Source: an uncultured Sphingomonadaceae bacterium
Lineage (GTDB): Bacteria > Pseudomonadota > Alphaproteobacteria > Sphingomonadales > Sphingomonadaceae
Assembly: GCA_947488845.1 (NCBI GenBank)
Contig: CANLBM010000020.1
Location: forward strand, 1 to 44,798
Direction: 5' to 3'
DNA: 44,798 nucleotides
The stretch's first letter is position 1. Each line of letters starts with the position of its first letter. The translations under genes were made by a program, and so were the position numbers. Of the stretch, positions 8,264 to 15,220 are shown piece by piece. The notes below the pieces were generated by a model, which did no database searches, was not told the origin of the DNA, and worked only from the letters and a program-made list of their open reading frames with translations.

Positions 8264-9037
8264 ATGGCTGAGAAAAAACCGGACAAGCGTTCTTCCGCTG
8301 ACACAGGCGCGGCAAGAAAATCCGTTCGTCCTGAGCTTGTCGAAGGACCTTTCGCGCGCTCCACCTGTGCTTCGACAGGCTCAGCACGAACGGCAGAAAA
8401 GACCGCCCCCAAACAACCCGAAAAACCCAAAAAAGCCCGCAGGCCGCGCCATGACGGCTGGACCGAGGCGGCGCGCAGGACGTTTCTGGCGACTTTGCGC
8501 AAGACCGGCTGCGTGCGCGACGCGTGCCGGGTGGCGGCGATGTCGAGCACCTCGGCCTACCGGCTGCGCGAGCGGGATGCGGATTTTGCCCGGCGCTGGA
8601 AGGAGGCGCACCGGAGCGGGCGCGAGGGGCTGGTCGCGGTGGCGCACGAACATGCGGTGGTCGGCAAGGAGACGGTGATCTACCGCAATGGCGCGGAGGT
8701 CGAGCGGCGGGTCGCGCCGTCGGACGCAATGCTGGCGCTGCTGATCAAGCGGGGCAATCTCGCCGAGCTGGACGAGGACAGGATCATCACCTGGGCCGAA
8801 TGGCAGGACGGCGTGCGCTTTGACCGCGACGGCAACAAGATCGACGAGCAAGAGGAAGCCGAAGCGGCGGGACAAGCGCTCGAGGCGAAGATCGCGGCCA
8901 TGCGGGAGCGGATCATGCCGCGACGGATAGCGCAGCTCCAGCGGCTACGCACGGCCGAGGCGCGGGTGCGGGAACTGGAGGCGAAATATGGCGAGGCCGG
9001 CGGCGGGGAGAGCGCGGGGCGCGATGCGGAAGGGTGA
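8264..9037 (+). CDS. Terminase-small-subunit-like or helix-turn-helix protein containing a repeat in frame
   Basis: The product is 257 residues from the ATG at 8264. Residues 62-115 (HDGWTEAARRTFLATLRKTG, then CVRDACRVAAMSSTSAYRLR) are the conserved part of an uncharacterised sphingomonad family. The helix, turn and Ser/Thr-rich recognition-like helix resemble phage terminase small subunits and other HTH proteins. The C-terminus (about 195-245) is a charged probable coiled coil. Residues 20-44 are encoded by a 72-bp inverted-repeat element (8322-8393), giving SVRPELVEG and CASTGSARTA, the usual translation of this repeat. Because 72 is divisible by three the frame stays open, and the repeat lies in the disordered N-terminal tail. 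No phage genes surround it, so a packaging role is not implied. The function is unknown; DNA binding is inferred. Confidence 0.7.
   Translation: MAEKKPDKRSSADTGAARKSVRPELVEGPFARSTCASTGSARTAEKTAPKQPEKPKKARRPRHDGWTEAARRTFLATLRKTGCVRDACRVAAMSSTSAYRLRERDADFARRWKEAHRSGREGLVAVAHEHAVVGKETVIYRNGAEVERRVAPSDAMLALLIKRGNLAELDEDRIITWAEWQDGVRFDRDGNKIDEQEEAEAAGQALEAKIAAMRERIMPRRIAQLQRLRTAEARVRELEAKYGEAGGGESAGRDAEG
8322..8393. repeat. Paired palindromic repeat inside a coding region
   Basis: The left arm is 8322-8348 and the right arm 8367-8393, the same type A pair as at 8028-8098. The whole unit is 72 bp and is translated as 24 extra codons within the gene at 8264-9037. Confidence 0.85.
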
Positions 9038-9061
9038 GCGGGTTGCGGTTGCGGCGAGGAG

Positions 9062-9157
9062 CCGTTCGTCTCGAGTGCAGTCGGGAGACAGTGGGGCGCG
9101 CTGTGGCGGGTCGTTCACCTGCGGTGGCCTTCGGCTCGACAGGCTCAGGACGAACGG
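9062..9157. repeat. Diverged palindromic repeat pair
   Basis: A degenerate inverted type B copy (9062-9090, beginning CCGTTCGTCTCGAG) and a type A arm (9129-9157, containing CTCGACAGGCTCAGGACGAA) flank about 40 bp. They look like an older, decayed version of the hairpin pairs further left. Confidence 0.6.
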
Positions 9158-9212
9158 GAGGGTGTGAGCGTGCAACCACAGGGCGCATTTGTCATCCCAG
9201 CGCAGGGCGCAG

Positions 9213-9245
9213 GCTGCAAAAAGCGTCCCCGGCGCTTTTTGCAGC
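9213..9245. terminator. Strong hairpin between convergent genes
   Basis: GCTGCAAAAAGCG (9213-9225) is perfectly complementary to CGCTTTTTGCAGC (9233-9245) with a 7-nt loop, a 13-bp stem. It lies between the convergent stop codons at 9037 and 9361. A T-run is inside the stem rather than after it, so it may be a bidirectional terminator or another structured element. Confidence 0.45.
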
Positions 9246-9360
9246 TGAGCGATCCATACCAATGGTAGCGGGTGACGCACTATCGGGATCGGTCGCTAGA
9301 TTGGTTTAGGCCCCAGCCTTCGCTGGGGTGACGGGTGCGGGTAGCAGTTGGCCGACCGCC

Positions 9361-10119
9361 CTAAATCCCGCCGTCGGTAACCTCGTAACCGGCAGCCTCC
9401 AGCCCGGCTTTCAGCGCCACGCGGCAGGTTTCCAGATCATGCGGCTCGGTCGAGCGGACGACGAAATTGGCGCCGACGGTGCCGTTGCGGAAGAAGGGAT
9501 AGCTGCCGATGACGCAGCTTTCGTGCGCCTTTTCCGCGTCGCGGAGGATGCCGGCGATCTCGCTTTCCGGGGCCCAGGCGCCGAGCGTGACGCTGAGCAG
9601 GGGCGCGCCGCCCTCGAGCGTGCCGGTGAGCGCGTCGAGCATGCCGGCGGTGATATGGGGCACGCCGGCCATCAGGTAGAGATTGTCGATGCGGATGCCG
9701 GGGGCGCCGGACATGCGGTTCTCGATCAGCTCGGCGCCTTCGGGCACGCGGGCCATGCGCAGCCGGCCCTCGTTGAGGCCGCCGCGGCTCTCGTAATATT
9801 TCTCGAGGATGGCGCGGGCGGTCGGGTGGATCACGACATCGACGCCGAGCGCCGCGGCGACCGCGTCGACGGTGATGTCGTCGTGGGTCGGGCCGATGCC
9901 GCCGGTGGTGAACAGATAGTCGTTGCGGGCGCGCAATATGTTCACCGCCTCGGCGATCAGCGCCATGTCGTCGGCGACCACGCGGACCTCGGCGAGGCGG
10001 ATGCCCTGGACGTTGAGCCAGCTGGCGATCTGCGCGATATTCTTGTCCTGCGTGCGGCCGGAGAGGATTTCATCGCCGATCACGATCAGCGCGGCGGTCC
10101 AGATTTTTTCTTGTGTCAT
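9361..10119 (-). CDS. CinA N-terminal-like / molybdopterin-binding domain protein
   Basis: The product is 252 residues. It consists of a single MoCF (MogA/MoaB-like) domain with the family's signatures: AALIVIGDEILSGRTQDKN at the N-terminus and LFTTGGIGPTHDDITVDAVA around 86-105. It matches the N-terminal domain of CinA but lacks the C-terminal nicotinamide-nucleotide amidohydrolase domain, so it is the short stand-alone form common in alphaproteobacteria. In CinA this domain hydrolyses ADP-ribose; the role of the short form is not established. It lies 40 bp after the sulfatase-like gene on the same strand and may be co-transcribed. The ATG at 10119 is the natural family start, with no strong ribosome-binding site. 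Confidence 0.85.
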   Translation of the reverse strand: MTQEKIWTAALIVIGDEILSGRTQDKNIAQIASWLNVQGIRLAEVRVVADDMALIAEAVNILRARNDYLFTTGGIGPTHDDITVDAVAAALGVDVVIHPTARAILEKYYESRGGLNEGRLRMARVPEGAELIENRMSGAPGIRIDNLYLMAGVPHITAGMLDALTGTLEGGAPLLSVTLGAWAPESEIAGILRDAEKAHESCVIGSYPFFRNGTVGANFVVRSTEPHDLETCRVALKAGLEAAGYEVTDGGI

Positions 10120-10159
10120 GGCGCTGCTATAGAGCGATGCCGGGCGCTTTGGGAATATG

Positions 10160-11902
10160 TTATTTGGTGCCGATTGTCGCTGGCGTCCGATAGTCGGACA
10201 GCGGCGGCTGCGCGATCTCGGCGAGCGGGACGCGGAGCCATTGCGGCTCGCTGCCCAGCCGCGCGTTGAAGCGGGTGTTGAAGCTGAACGGATCGGGCGT
10301 GGCGGAGAACAGGTCGGGGCCGTAGAGCGGGGCGATGTCGCGGGGCGCGTAGCCCATCAGGCCGAGCATGGTCGGGAAGAGGCGATAGTGGGACAGGCGG
10401 TCCCTGCCCGCCGCCGCGGCCAGGGTCCAGCGCGCGGCCTGTTCCCCGTCACCGTCACTCTCGCCGCCGATCACAACCAGCGGCACCACGCCTTCCTCGA
10501 TCTGCGGCGCGGGGGTGCAATGGGTCGCCTCGCCACCACCGCCGCGCTCGTGAAAGCTCTGGCCATGGTCGGCGGTGTAGAGGATCGTCGCGTCGCCGAT
10601 TGCGGGCCCGGCCCGATCGAACAGCCGGTCGAAAAAGCCGCCGACGCTCCAGACCAGGGTGTTGCGGTAGCTGTTGCGGTAGAGCCGCCAGTTGGCAGCC
10701 CGCCCGCTTATGCCGTCGCGGGTCGCCATGTCGGTGACATCGGCGAAGCGGCCGCGCTTGAGCATCGGCTGGTAAAGGGCGTGGCTGAGCGGGAATTTGT
10801 CGCTGACCGGAAAATGGCCGCCGACCTTGTTGACCAGGATCAGCTGCGGCTTGCCGTCAGCGAGATAGGTGGCGAGCCGGTCGGCCACGGCGTGATCGCG
10901 ATTGACCACCGGCACATCGGCAAACTGGTGCCACTGGTCGATCTGCGCGCGTTCGGCACCGTTCATCCGGTTCTGGTAGCGGCCGCCGGTGCGCTGGGCA
11001 TCGAGATAGACGGTGCCGAGACCGGCGCGCCTGGCATAGGACCAGATCGAGGGGCCGCTGCGCACCGTCTCGCGATAATTGTCGCGGGTGCCGCCGAAGC
11101 GCAGCACGACATTGCTGCCGACGCTGCAATGGGTGACCGATGTCGCCAGCCCGAAATTGTGGACCGGCGGCCTGCCCGCTGCCCCGTCCGCGCCGAGTCC
11201 GGAATAGACGCCGCTCGCGCTGTTGATATCGAGATAGGCGCCGGCGATGCTTTCGTCGATGATCAGCACGATGTCGGAACGGCGTGGCGGCGCGGCGGGT
11301 TTCAGCGCCACCGGCCGACGCGGCCCGCGCGGGCTGGTCGCCCGGTCATAGGCGTGGAGCAAAGCGAGGCTGGTGCCGCTGTGCGACGACGGCAGGCCGC
11401 TGCCCCCCTCCCCGCCGCGGAAGAAGAGCAGGACCGACAGGCCGAGCAGGACAGGCAGCGCCGCCCATCTTGCGCCCCGCGCCCATCGCCCGCCACCGGC
11501 AGGCGGCTGCAGGCCAACCGCCAGCAACAGCAGCGAGGCCTTGCCCGCCGCCAGCACCAGCGCAAGGCCCTGCTGCGCCATCGCGCTGCCGATATCGCCG
11601 GCGCTCTCGACCATCGTGACGAAGCTTTCATAATCCATGAAATCGCCGACCGCCCACTGATAGCCGTCGACCAGCAGCGACCCCGCCGCCAGCAACGCGG
11701 CCAGCGGCCAGCGCAGCCAGCCGCTCCCGATCAGGGCAAAGCCCGCCAGGCTGATCGCGCAGAGCAGCCACAGGCCGGCAAAGGCGACCAGCCCCGCCGG
11801 CTGGATCTCCGGCGTTGCCAGCATCGCCAGCCGGTGCCAGATTTCCCCGGCGCCGAGCAGCAGGCTGAGCCCCAGCAGCATATATTTCAGGCGATTTTGC
11901 AT
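10160..11902 (-). CDS. Membrane sulfatase-family protein, phosphoethanolamine transferase-like
   Basis: The product is 580 residues. The first ~165 contain four or five hydrophobic helices, and the rest is a periplasmic alkaline-phosphatase-superfamily domain. Features matching EptA-type transferases are the metal-site start SDIVLIIDESIAG (E217), the likely nucleophile T257 in ATSVTHCSVG, and the C-terminal metal ligands D445/H446 in YTADHGQSFHE with H461 in GEATHC. Such enzymes transfer phosphoethanolamine or a related group onto lipid A or envelope glycans at the outer face of the inner membrane. The exact donor and acceptor cannot be read from sequence, and a plain sulfatase is possible. 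It is followed after 40 bp by the CinA-like gene and is divergent from map. Confidence 0.8.
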   Translation of the reverse strand: MQNRLKYMLLGLSLLLGAGEIWHRLAMLATPEIQPAGLVAFAGLWLLCAISLAGFALIGSGWLRWPLAALLAAGSLLVDGYQWAVGDFMDYESFVTMVESAGDIGSAMAQQGLALVLAAGKASLLLLAVGLQPPAGGGRWARGARWAALPVLLGLSVLLFFRGGEGGSGLPSSHSGTSLALLHAYDRATSPRGPRRPVALKPAAPPRRSDIVLIIDESIAGAYLDINSASGVYSGLGADGAAGRPPVHNFGLATSVTHCSVGSNVVLRFGGTRDNYRETVRSGPSIWSYARRAGLGTVYLDAQRTGGRYQNRMNGAERAQIDQWHQFADVPVVNRDHAVADRLATYLADGKPQLILVNKVGGHFPVSDKFPLSHALYQPMLKRGRFADVTDMATRDGISGRAANWRLYRNSYRNTLVWSVGGFFDRLFDRAGPAIGDATILYTADHGQSFHERGGGGEATHCTPAPQIEEGVVPLVVIGGESDGDGEQAARWTLAAAAGRDRLSHYRLFPTMLGLMGYAPRDIAPLYGPDLFSATPDPFSFNTRFNARLGSEPQWLRVPLAEIAQPPLSDYRTPATIGTK

Positions 11903-12025
11903 CAGGTCTCGGGAATCCGCTTCCGTTTCTCAGGCGAAGGCCTAGCGGGTGCGGGTTAATATCCGGCAAAAATCACCGATATTTCGGGTCTCGCCAAATG
12001 CCCGCGCGATGCCTATATAGGCCGT

Positions 12026-12850
12026 ATGACAGACTATATGACCGTAGAAGACACCACCCCGCAATCCCGCACCGGCGCGATCAAGCTGCACGGCCCGGAC
12101 GCTTTTGAAGGCATGCGCAAGGCCGGCCGGCTGGCCGCCGATATCCTCGACAGCCTTGTGCCCCATGTCGTGCCCGGTGTCACCACCGGCGCGCTTGACG
12201 ACATGGTCCGGCAACAGGCGTTTGCCGCCGGCGCGGTCCCGGCGACGCTTGGCTATCGCGGCTTCACCCATAGCTGCTGCACCTCGATCAACCATGTCGT
12301 CTGCCACGGCATCCCCGGCGACAAGAAGCTGGCCGAGGGCGATATCGTCAATATCGACGTCACCGTGATCGTCGACGGCTGGCACGGCGACACCAGCCGC
12401 ATGTATCTGGTCGGCAAGACCCCGATCAAGGCGAGCAAGCTGGTCCAGGTGACCTATGAATGCATGATGCTGGGCATCGAGCAGGCCAAGCCGGGCAACC
12501 GGATGGGCGATGTCGCCCACGCGATCCAGAGCCACGCCGAAGCCCACCGCTATTCGGTGGTCCGCGATTTCTGTGGCCACGGGCTCGGCCAGATGTTCCA
12601 CGACGCCCCCGAAGTCGTCCACGCCGGCCGCCCCGGCACCGGCCCGGAACTGCGCCCCGGCATGTTCTTCACCATCGAGCCGATGATCAATATCGGCAAA
12701 TATGCCTGCAAGATGCTGGATGATGGATGGACAGCGGTGACGCGCGACCGGTCCCTAACCGCGCAGTTCGAGCATAGTATCGGGATTACCGAGGACGGGA
12801 ACGAGATATTTACGAAGAGTGTGAAGGGGTTGGATTGCCCGCCTTATTGA
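12026..12850 (+). CDS. map: Type I methionine aminopeptidase
   Basis: The product is 274 residues, normal for a bacterial type I enzyme that removes the initiator methionine from new proteins in the cytoplasm. All five metal ligands are visible: D111 and D122 (NIDVTVIVDGWHGDTSR), H185 (FCGHGLGQ), E218 (FFTIEPM) and E249 (QFEHSIGI). The active-site histidine H94 lies in INHVVCHGIP. A second ATG at codon 5 could also serve as the start. It is transcribed away from the sulfatase-like gene. Immediately downstream begins the lower-G+C island with the ubiquitin-like system, so this gene marks the left chromosomal flank. Confidence 0.97.
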   Translation: MTDYMTVEDTTPQSRTGAIKLHGPDAFEGMRKAGRLAADILDSLVPHVVPGVTTGALDDMVRQQAFAAGAVPATLGYRGFTHSCCTSINHVVCHGIPGDKKLAEGDIVNIDVTVIVDGWHGDTSRMYLVGKTPIKASKLVQVTYECMMLGIEQAKPGNRMGDVAHAIQSHAEAHRYSVVRDFCGHGLGQMFHDAPEVVHAGRPGTGPELRPGMFFTIEPMINIGKYACKMLDDGWTAVTRDRSLTAQFEHSIGITEDGNEIFTKSVKGLDCPPY

Positions 12851-12988
12851 GGGGGGTGGTTGTTTGGTGCGTTGTACTGAGTAATCTGGCGGTATCCGAA
12901 TTGTGATTTTCAGTTTCGAAGGGTTGAAGCAACTCGAGTTCTGACCTCTCGAAAGGGACAAGTCCCAAACTCACATTCATCAACACCG

Positions 12989-13888
12989 CTAGGGTCTGAC
13001 ATCGGTTCGTTTCAACATCCGATCTAGGACGTCTTCTTCATCGTCTTCTTGTGGACTCCATATGGCCGCTGAAGATAAATGTAGAATTGTGTATGTTTTT
13101 TCATAGCGCTCAGAAACGAGCGTTTCTTCGATACATGGCTCCTTGAGCCAAACGAAAGAATCGTGCTCTGCTCGACCTTTACCGCCATCCAGCATTTGCG
13201 GTTTTGCCGCTAGCGATACAGAAGGCAATGCGACTGGCGGAACATTTGCAGTTTTGATATATGCTCCGGTACGCAATGCTTTAGGACTTGATCGTGCCCA
13301 TAGTACAAATCCGTTTCTTGACACGACAAAGAGCGCACGCCTTTCACTAAATTGTAGCCAACGAAGCGTCGCGGCCGAAAGCGAAACACCATACCGTTCG
13401 GCACAAGCCCCAAGCTCGTCGAACGTCGGCTGGCTGCTTGGCGAAACTTGCTTCGCGAAATCATCGCGAGGCATCAATAAGCTTGCTGCGAAGTCGTTCG
13501 CTTGCTGCTCAACCTGCCCGTATTCGCTGTCCCACTTTGCCATATCCTCGGCGCTGCATTGGAGCCCATCTGGAAACTGGTCCCGATGTACGAGATAGTG
13601 GCCAAATTCGTGAGCGAGCGTGAAATTGATCCGGCCAGAAGAGGTAATCGCCGAATTGTAGATCACTCCCCAACCCTTCTTGCCAGGTGGAGCTTTGTAC
13701 AACCCGCCCTCGAAGCCAGCCAAATCCCCACCTTTTACCATTGTGATAGGATCATTGGGGAAAGCTTGATGCGAGTAGTCCTTAGCCAGCGATTTTACAT
13801 CAACGGGAAAACGCTCGTCGCCGTCACGAGCCTTGAGGATCAAGGTCAGGTCGATAGCCCAGCGTTGCGGCGACTTGGTTTGCGTCAT
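12989..13888 (-). CDS. ImmA/IrrE-family metallopeptidase
   Basis: The product is 299 residues. It carries the zinc-protease signature HEFGH at 93-97 (in NFTLAHEFGHYLVHRDQFPD) and a third-ligand glutamate, probably E127, in VEQQANDFAASLLMP, the hallmark of the ImmA/IrrE (DUF955) family. The C-terminal ~120 residues (SERRALFVVSRNGFVLWARS onward) form a separate, probably sensory domain. Relatives cleave a partner XRE repressor: ImmA acts on ImmR, IrrE on DdrO, CapP on CapH. Its start overlaps the stop of the XRE gene by 4 bp, so they are translationally coupled, as in those pairs. It likely relieves repression of the divergent ubiquitin-like operon in response to a damage or phage signal; the inducing signal is unknown. 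Confidence 0.9.
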   Translation of the reverse strand: MTQTKSPQRWAIDLTLILKARDGDERFPVDVKSLAKDYSHQAFPNDPITMVKGGDLAGFEGGLYKAPPGKKGWGVIYNSAITSSGRINFTLAHEFGHYLVHRDQFPDGLQCSAEDMAKWDSEYGQVEQQANDFAASLLMPRDDFAKQVSPSSQPTFDELGACAERYGVSLSAATLRWLQFSERRALFVVSRNGFVLWARSSPKALRTGAYIKTANVPPVALPSVSLAAKPQMLDGGKGRAEHDSFVWLKEPCIEETLVSERYEKTYTILHLSSAAIWSPQEDDEEDVLDRMLKRTDVRP

Positions 13889-14208
13889 TCGTCATCATCC
13901 CACATGTCGGTGATTCTGCGAATCTTTTGACGGGTTTCTTCAGGCAGACTTCTGTACTTACGGTAAAATTGAGCATCAACGGCATCCTCTGCCTTAACCT
14001 CATTCTTATCGTCCAGAAGATACTCAATCGTTACGCCGAGCTGCTCGGCAATTTTTGACAACTTCTCCGCTGACGGTCGGGGTGGGTTCTTGTTTTCCAA
14101 CTCCCATATGTAGCTCTTACTGGAACCGGTCAGCTCGGCGAGCTTGTCAAGTGTGAGCTTCTTATCCTTACGCAAGTCGCGAATCTTGTCGCCTAAGACA
14201 TTGGCCAT
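13885..14208 (-). CDS. XRE-family transcriptional repressor
   Basis: The product is 107 residues. Residues 6-66 form a helix-turn-helix of the Cro/C1 type (IRDLRKDKKLTLDKLAELTG, SSKSYIWELENKN, then KLSKIAEQLGVTIEYLL). The tail (about 67-107) is charged and helical, ends DMWDDDE, and is a plausible dimerisation or protease-recognition segment. It is divergent from the ubiquitin-like operon, shares a 109-bp intergenic region with overlapping promoters and a direct repeat, and is coupled to an ImmA/IrrE protease. By analogy with CapH/CapP and ImmR/ImmA it should repress itself and the operon. The ATG at 14208 gives the canonical start. Confidence 0.9.
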   Translation of the reverse strand: MANVLGDKIRDLRKDKKLTLDKLAELTGSSKSYIWELENKNPPRPSAEKLSKIAEQLGVTIEYLLDDKNEVKAEDAVDAQFYRKYRSLPEETRQKIRRITDMWDDDE

Positions 14209-14241
14209 AAGCGGTCCTTCTCAAAAGTTCGGTGTAGACAT

Positions 14242-14270
14242 ACAATAACCTCTTGACTTCCGATTTTCAA
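14242..14270 (-). promoter_or_regulatory. Candidate promoter of the XRE-protease operon
   Basis: On the minus strand TTGAAA (14270-14265) is followed after 17 bp by TATTGT (14247-14242). The -10 lies about 35 bp before the XRE start codon. It overlaps the rightward promoter almost completely, so the two cannot be occupied freely at once. Confidence 0.5.
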
Positions 14271-14280
14271 GCCCTATATC
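14253..14280 (+). promoter_or_regulatory. Candidate promoter of the ubiquitin-like operon
   Basis: TTGACT (14253-14258) and TATATC (14275-14280) are separated by 16 bp, a good match to a housekeeping-sigma promoter. Transcription would start near 14287, inside the right copy of the direct repeat, giving a leader of about 55 nt to the GTG at 14342. Confidence 0.5.
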
Positions 14281-14341
14281 ATGTTCGGAGTAGGCGCACT
14301 TTTTATACGTCGAAAGAATGAATACGAAAGGAAAATCTGAA

Positions 14342-14575
14342 GTGAGTAAAGGACCGAAAACACATCACGTGGTGCCCAACCCCGATGGAGGCTGGGACGT
14401 GAAGAAAGGTGGTGCGAGCCGCGCAAGCAGTCACCATGAAACCAAACGCGATGCAATCGACCGCGGCCGCGAAATCAGCCGTAATCAGAACACCGAGTTT
14501 CGCATCCACAATAAGGACGGTCGAATCGCCAGCAGCGACAGCCACGGCAATGACCCGCATCCCCCCCAAGGCTAA
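14342..14575 (+). CDS. DUF2188-domain protein, first gene of the ubiquitin-like operon
   Basis: The product is 77 residues if translation begins at the GTG at 14342, which has AAAGGA 9 nt upstream and gives the family-like start MSKGPKTHHVVPNPDGGWDV. An ATG at 14318 would add eight residues but has a poorer ribosome-binding site. DUF2188 proteins are small, with a HVVP...GW..K strand pattern and a helix (DAIDRGREISRNQ) leading to a final strand FRIHNKDGRI, all visible here. The tail is polar and ends HPPQG. The biochemical role of the family is unknown. As the leading gene, 15 bp before the Ubl, it is probably an accessory of the system. It is hydrophilic and has no signal peptide. Confidence 0.75.
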   Translation: MSKGPKTHHVVPNPDGGWDVKKGGASRASSHHETKRDAIDRGREISRNQNTEFRIHNKDGRIASSDSHGNDPHPPQG

Positions 14576-14590
14576 TTTAGGAGATTAGAG

Positions 14591-14839
14591 ATGACTAAAG
14601 ACAAGCAGAACAAACCCGGCCACATTTTCATCGACCGCAAGAAATACGACTGGGATCAAGACACAATTACCGGCCTTCAGATCAAGAATCTCGCAGGTGT
14701 AGACGTTGAAGCCTACAATGTCTGGCAGGATGTCCCTGGACCGGAAGACATTTCAATTGCTGATGATTTCTCGGTCGACCTCACTGCACCCGGCGTCGAA
14801 AAGTTCTTCACCGGCAAGAAAACTTCAACGGAGGGTTAA
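14591..14839 (+). CDS. Multiubiquitin-type ubiquitin-like protein (Ubl)
   Basis: The product is 82 residues. It follows the pattern of the bacterial multiubiquitin domain: an opening strand HIFIDRKKYDWDQ, then TITGLQIKNLAG at 25-36, the WQDVPGPEDISIADDFSVDL segment, and the closing V..FFTGKK strand. It contains one beta-grasp domain rather than a tandem. The chain ends in ...STEG, so the last residue is glycine and is available for adenylylation without trimming. TAGGAG sits 9 nt before the ATG. It is followed directly by the E2-like gene (TAA then ATG with no gap). In such operons this protein is the modifier attached to targets by the E1 and E2. The family call is from motif and context. 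Confidence 0.85.
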   Translation: MTKDKQNKPGHIFIDRKKYDWDQDTITGLQIKNLAGVDVEAYNVWQDVPGPEDISIADDFSVDLTAPGVEKFFTGKKTSTEG

Positions 14840-15220
14840 ATGAGCTTTCTTCCACCAGACGATTTGGAATATCTTGAAACCAAAGGTATCGTTTTTGAGC
14901 AATGCGAGGAAGGTAACAAGAAAGGCATAATCATACGTGGCTGGAAGTTGCCGGAAGAGATGTACGATGTGGATAGGGTGGATGTCCTCATTATCATCCC
15001 GAACGGATACCCTGACGTCCGCCCTGATATGTTTCATCTGATGCCGTGGGTGAAACTGCTCACCGGAAACAAATACCCCACCAAGGCGGATCAGGCAGTG
15101 ACGTTCGACGGGCAGTCTTGGCAGCGTTGGTCCCGCCATTGCGACGATTGGCGACCAGGCATCGACGGCATTTGGACGATGCTCAAGCGTGTTGAACACG
15201 CTCTGCAGGTAGCGGCATGA
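14840..15220 (+). CDS. E2-like protein (prokaryotic E2 family E)
   Basis: The product is 126 residues, close to a minimal UBC fold. VDVLIIIPNGYPDVRPDMFH at 47-66 corresponds to the E2 strand and YPxxPP turn, and FDGQSWQRWSRHCDDWRPGI at 89-108 corresponds to the active-site loop and the following W-x-P. The protein has only two cysteines, C22 and C101. Neither aligns with the catalytic cysteine of canonical E2s, which lies three residues after the glycine of the GxxC loop; here that region reads G91-Q-S-W. S93 or C101 may take over. GGAGGG precedes the ATG. The stop overlaps the JAB-E1 start by 4 bp, so the two are coupled. Its expected role is to receive Ubl from E1 and pass it to targets. 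Confidence 0.82.
   Translation: MSFLPPDDLEYLETKGIVFEQCEEGNKKGIIIRGWKLPEEMYDVDRVDVLIIIPNGYPDVRPDMFHLMPWVKLLTGNKYPTKADQAVTFDGQSWQRWSRHCDDWRPGIDGIWTMLKRVEHALQVAA

Larger units (their letters stand above)
9038..9360. other. Convergent intergenic region with several palindromes
   Basis: This region of 323 bp contains the decayed repeat pair, the 13-bp hairpin, and a CCCCAGCCTTCGCTGGGG hairpin at 9311-9328 followed by TGACGG, another alphaproteobacterial dispersed element. A related GTCATCCCAGCG half-site lies at 9191-9202. No gene is supported. Confidence 0.6.
14228..14295. repeat. Direct repeat flanking the divergent promoters (candidate operators)
   Basis: TTCGGTGTAGAC (14228-14239) and TTCGGAGTAGGC (14284-14295) match at 10 of 12 positions and are 56 bp apart. 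Each sits just downstream of one of the two predicted -10 boxes, where a bound repressor would block initiation. They are the best visible candidates for binding sites of the neighbouring XRE protein. Confidence 0.4.

Noticed and set aside
8264..9037. Prophage remnant suggested by the terminase-small-subunit-like protein
   Set aside because: No other phage gene, integrase or attachment site is nearby; relatives occur as stand-alone genes in sphingomonads.
10157..11959. 600-codon open frame on the plus strand
   Set aside because: Antisense to the membrane sulfatase-like gene, which has intact metal ligands; composition is typical of antisense in G+C-rich DNA.
12851..12988. Possible attachment site at the left edge of the ubiquitin-like island
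   Set aside because: No direct repeat longer than chance is shared with the right edge (17025-17089), and no integrase or tRNA is present.
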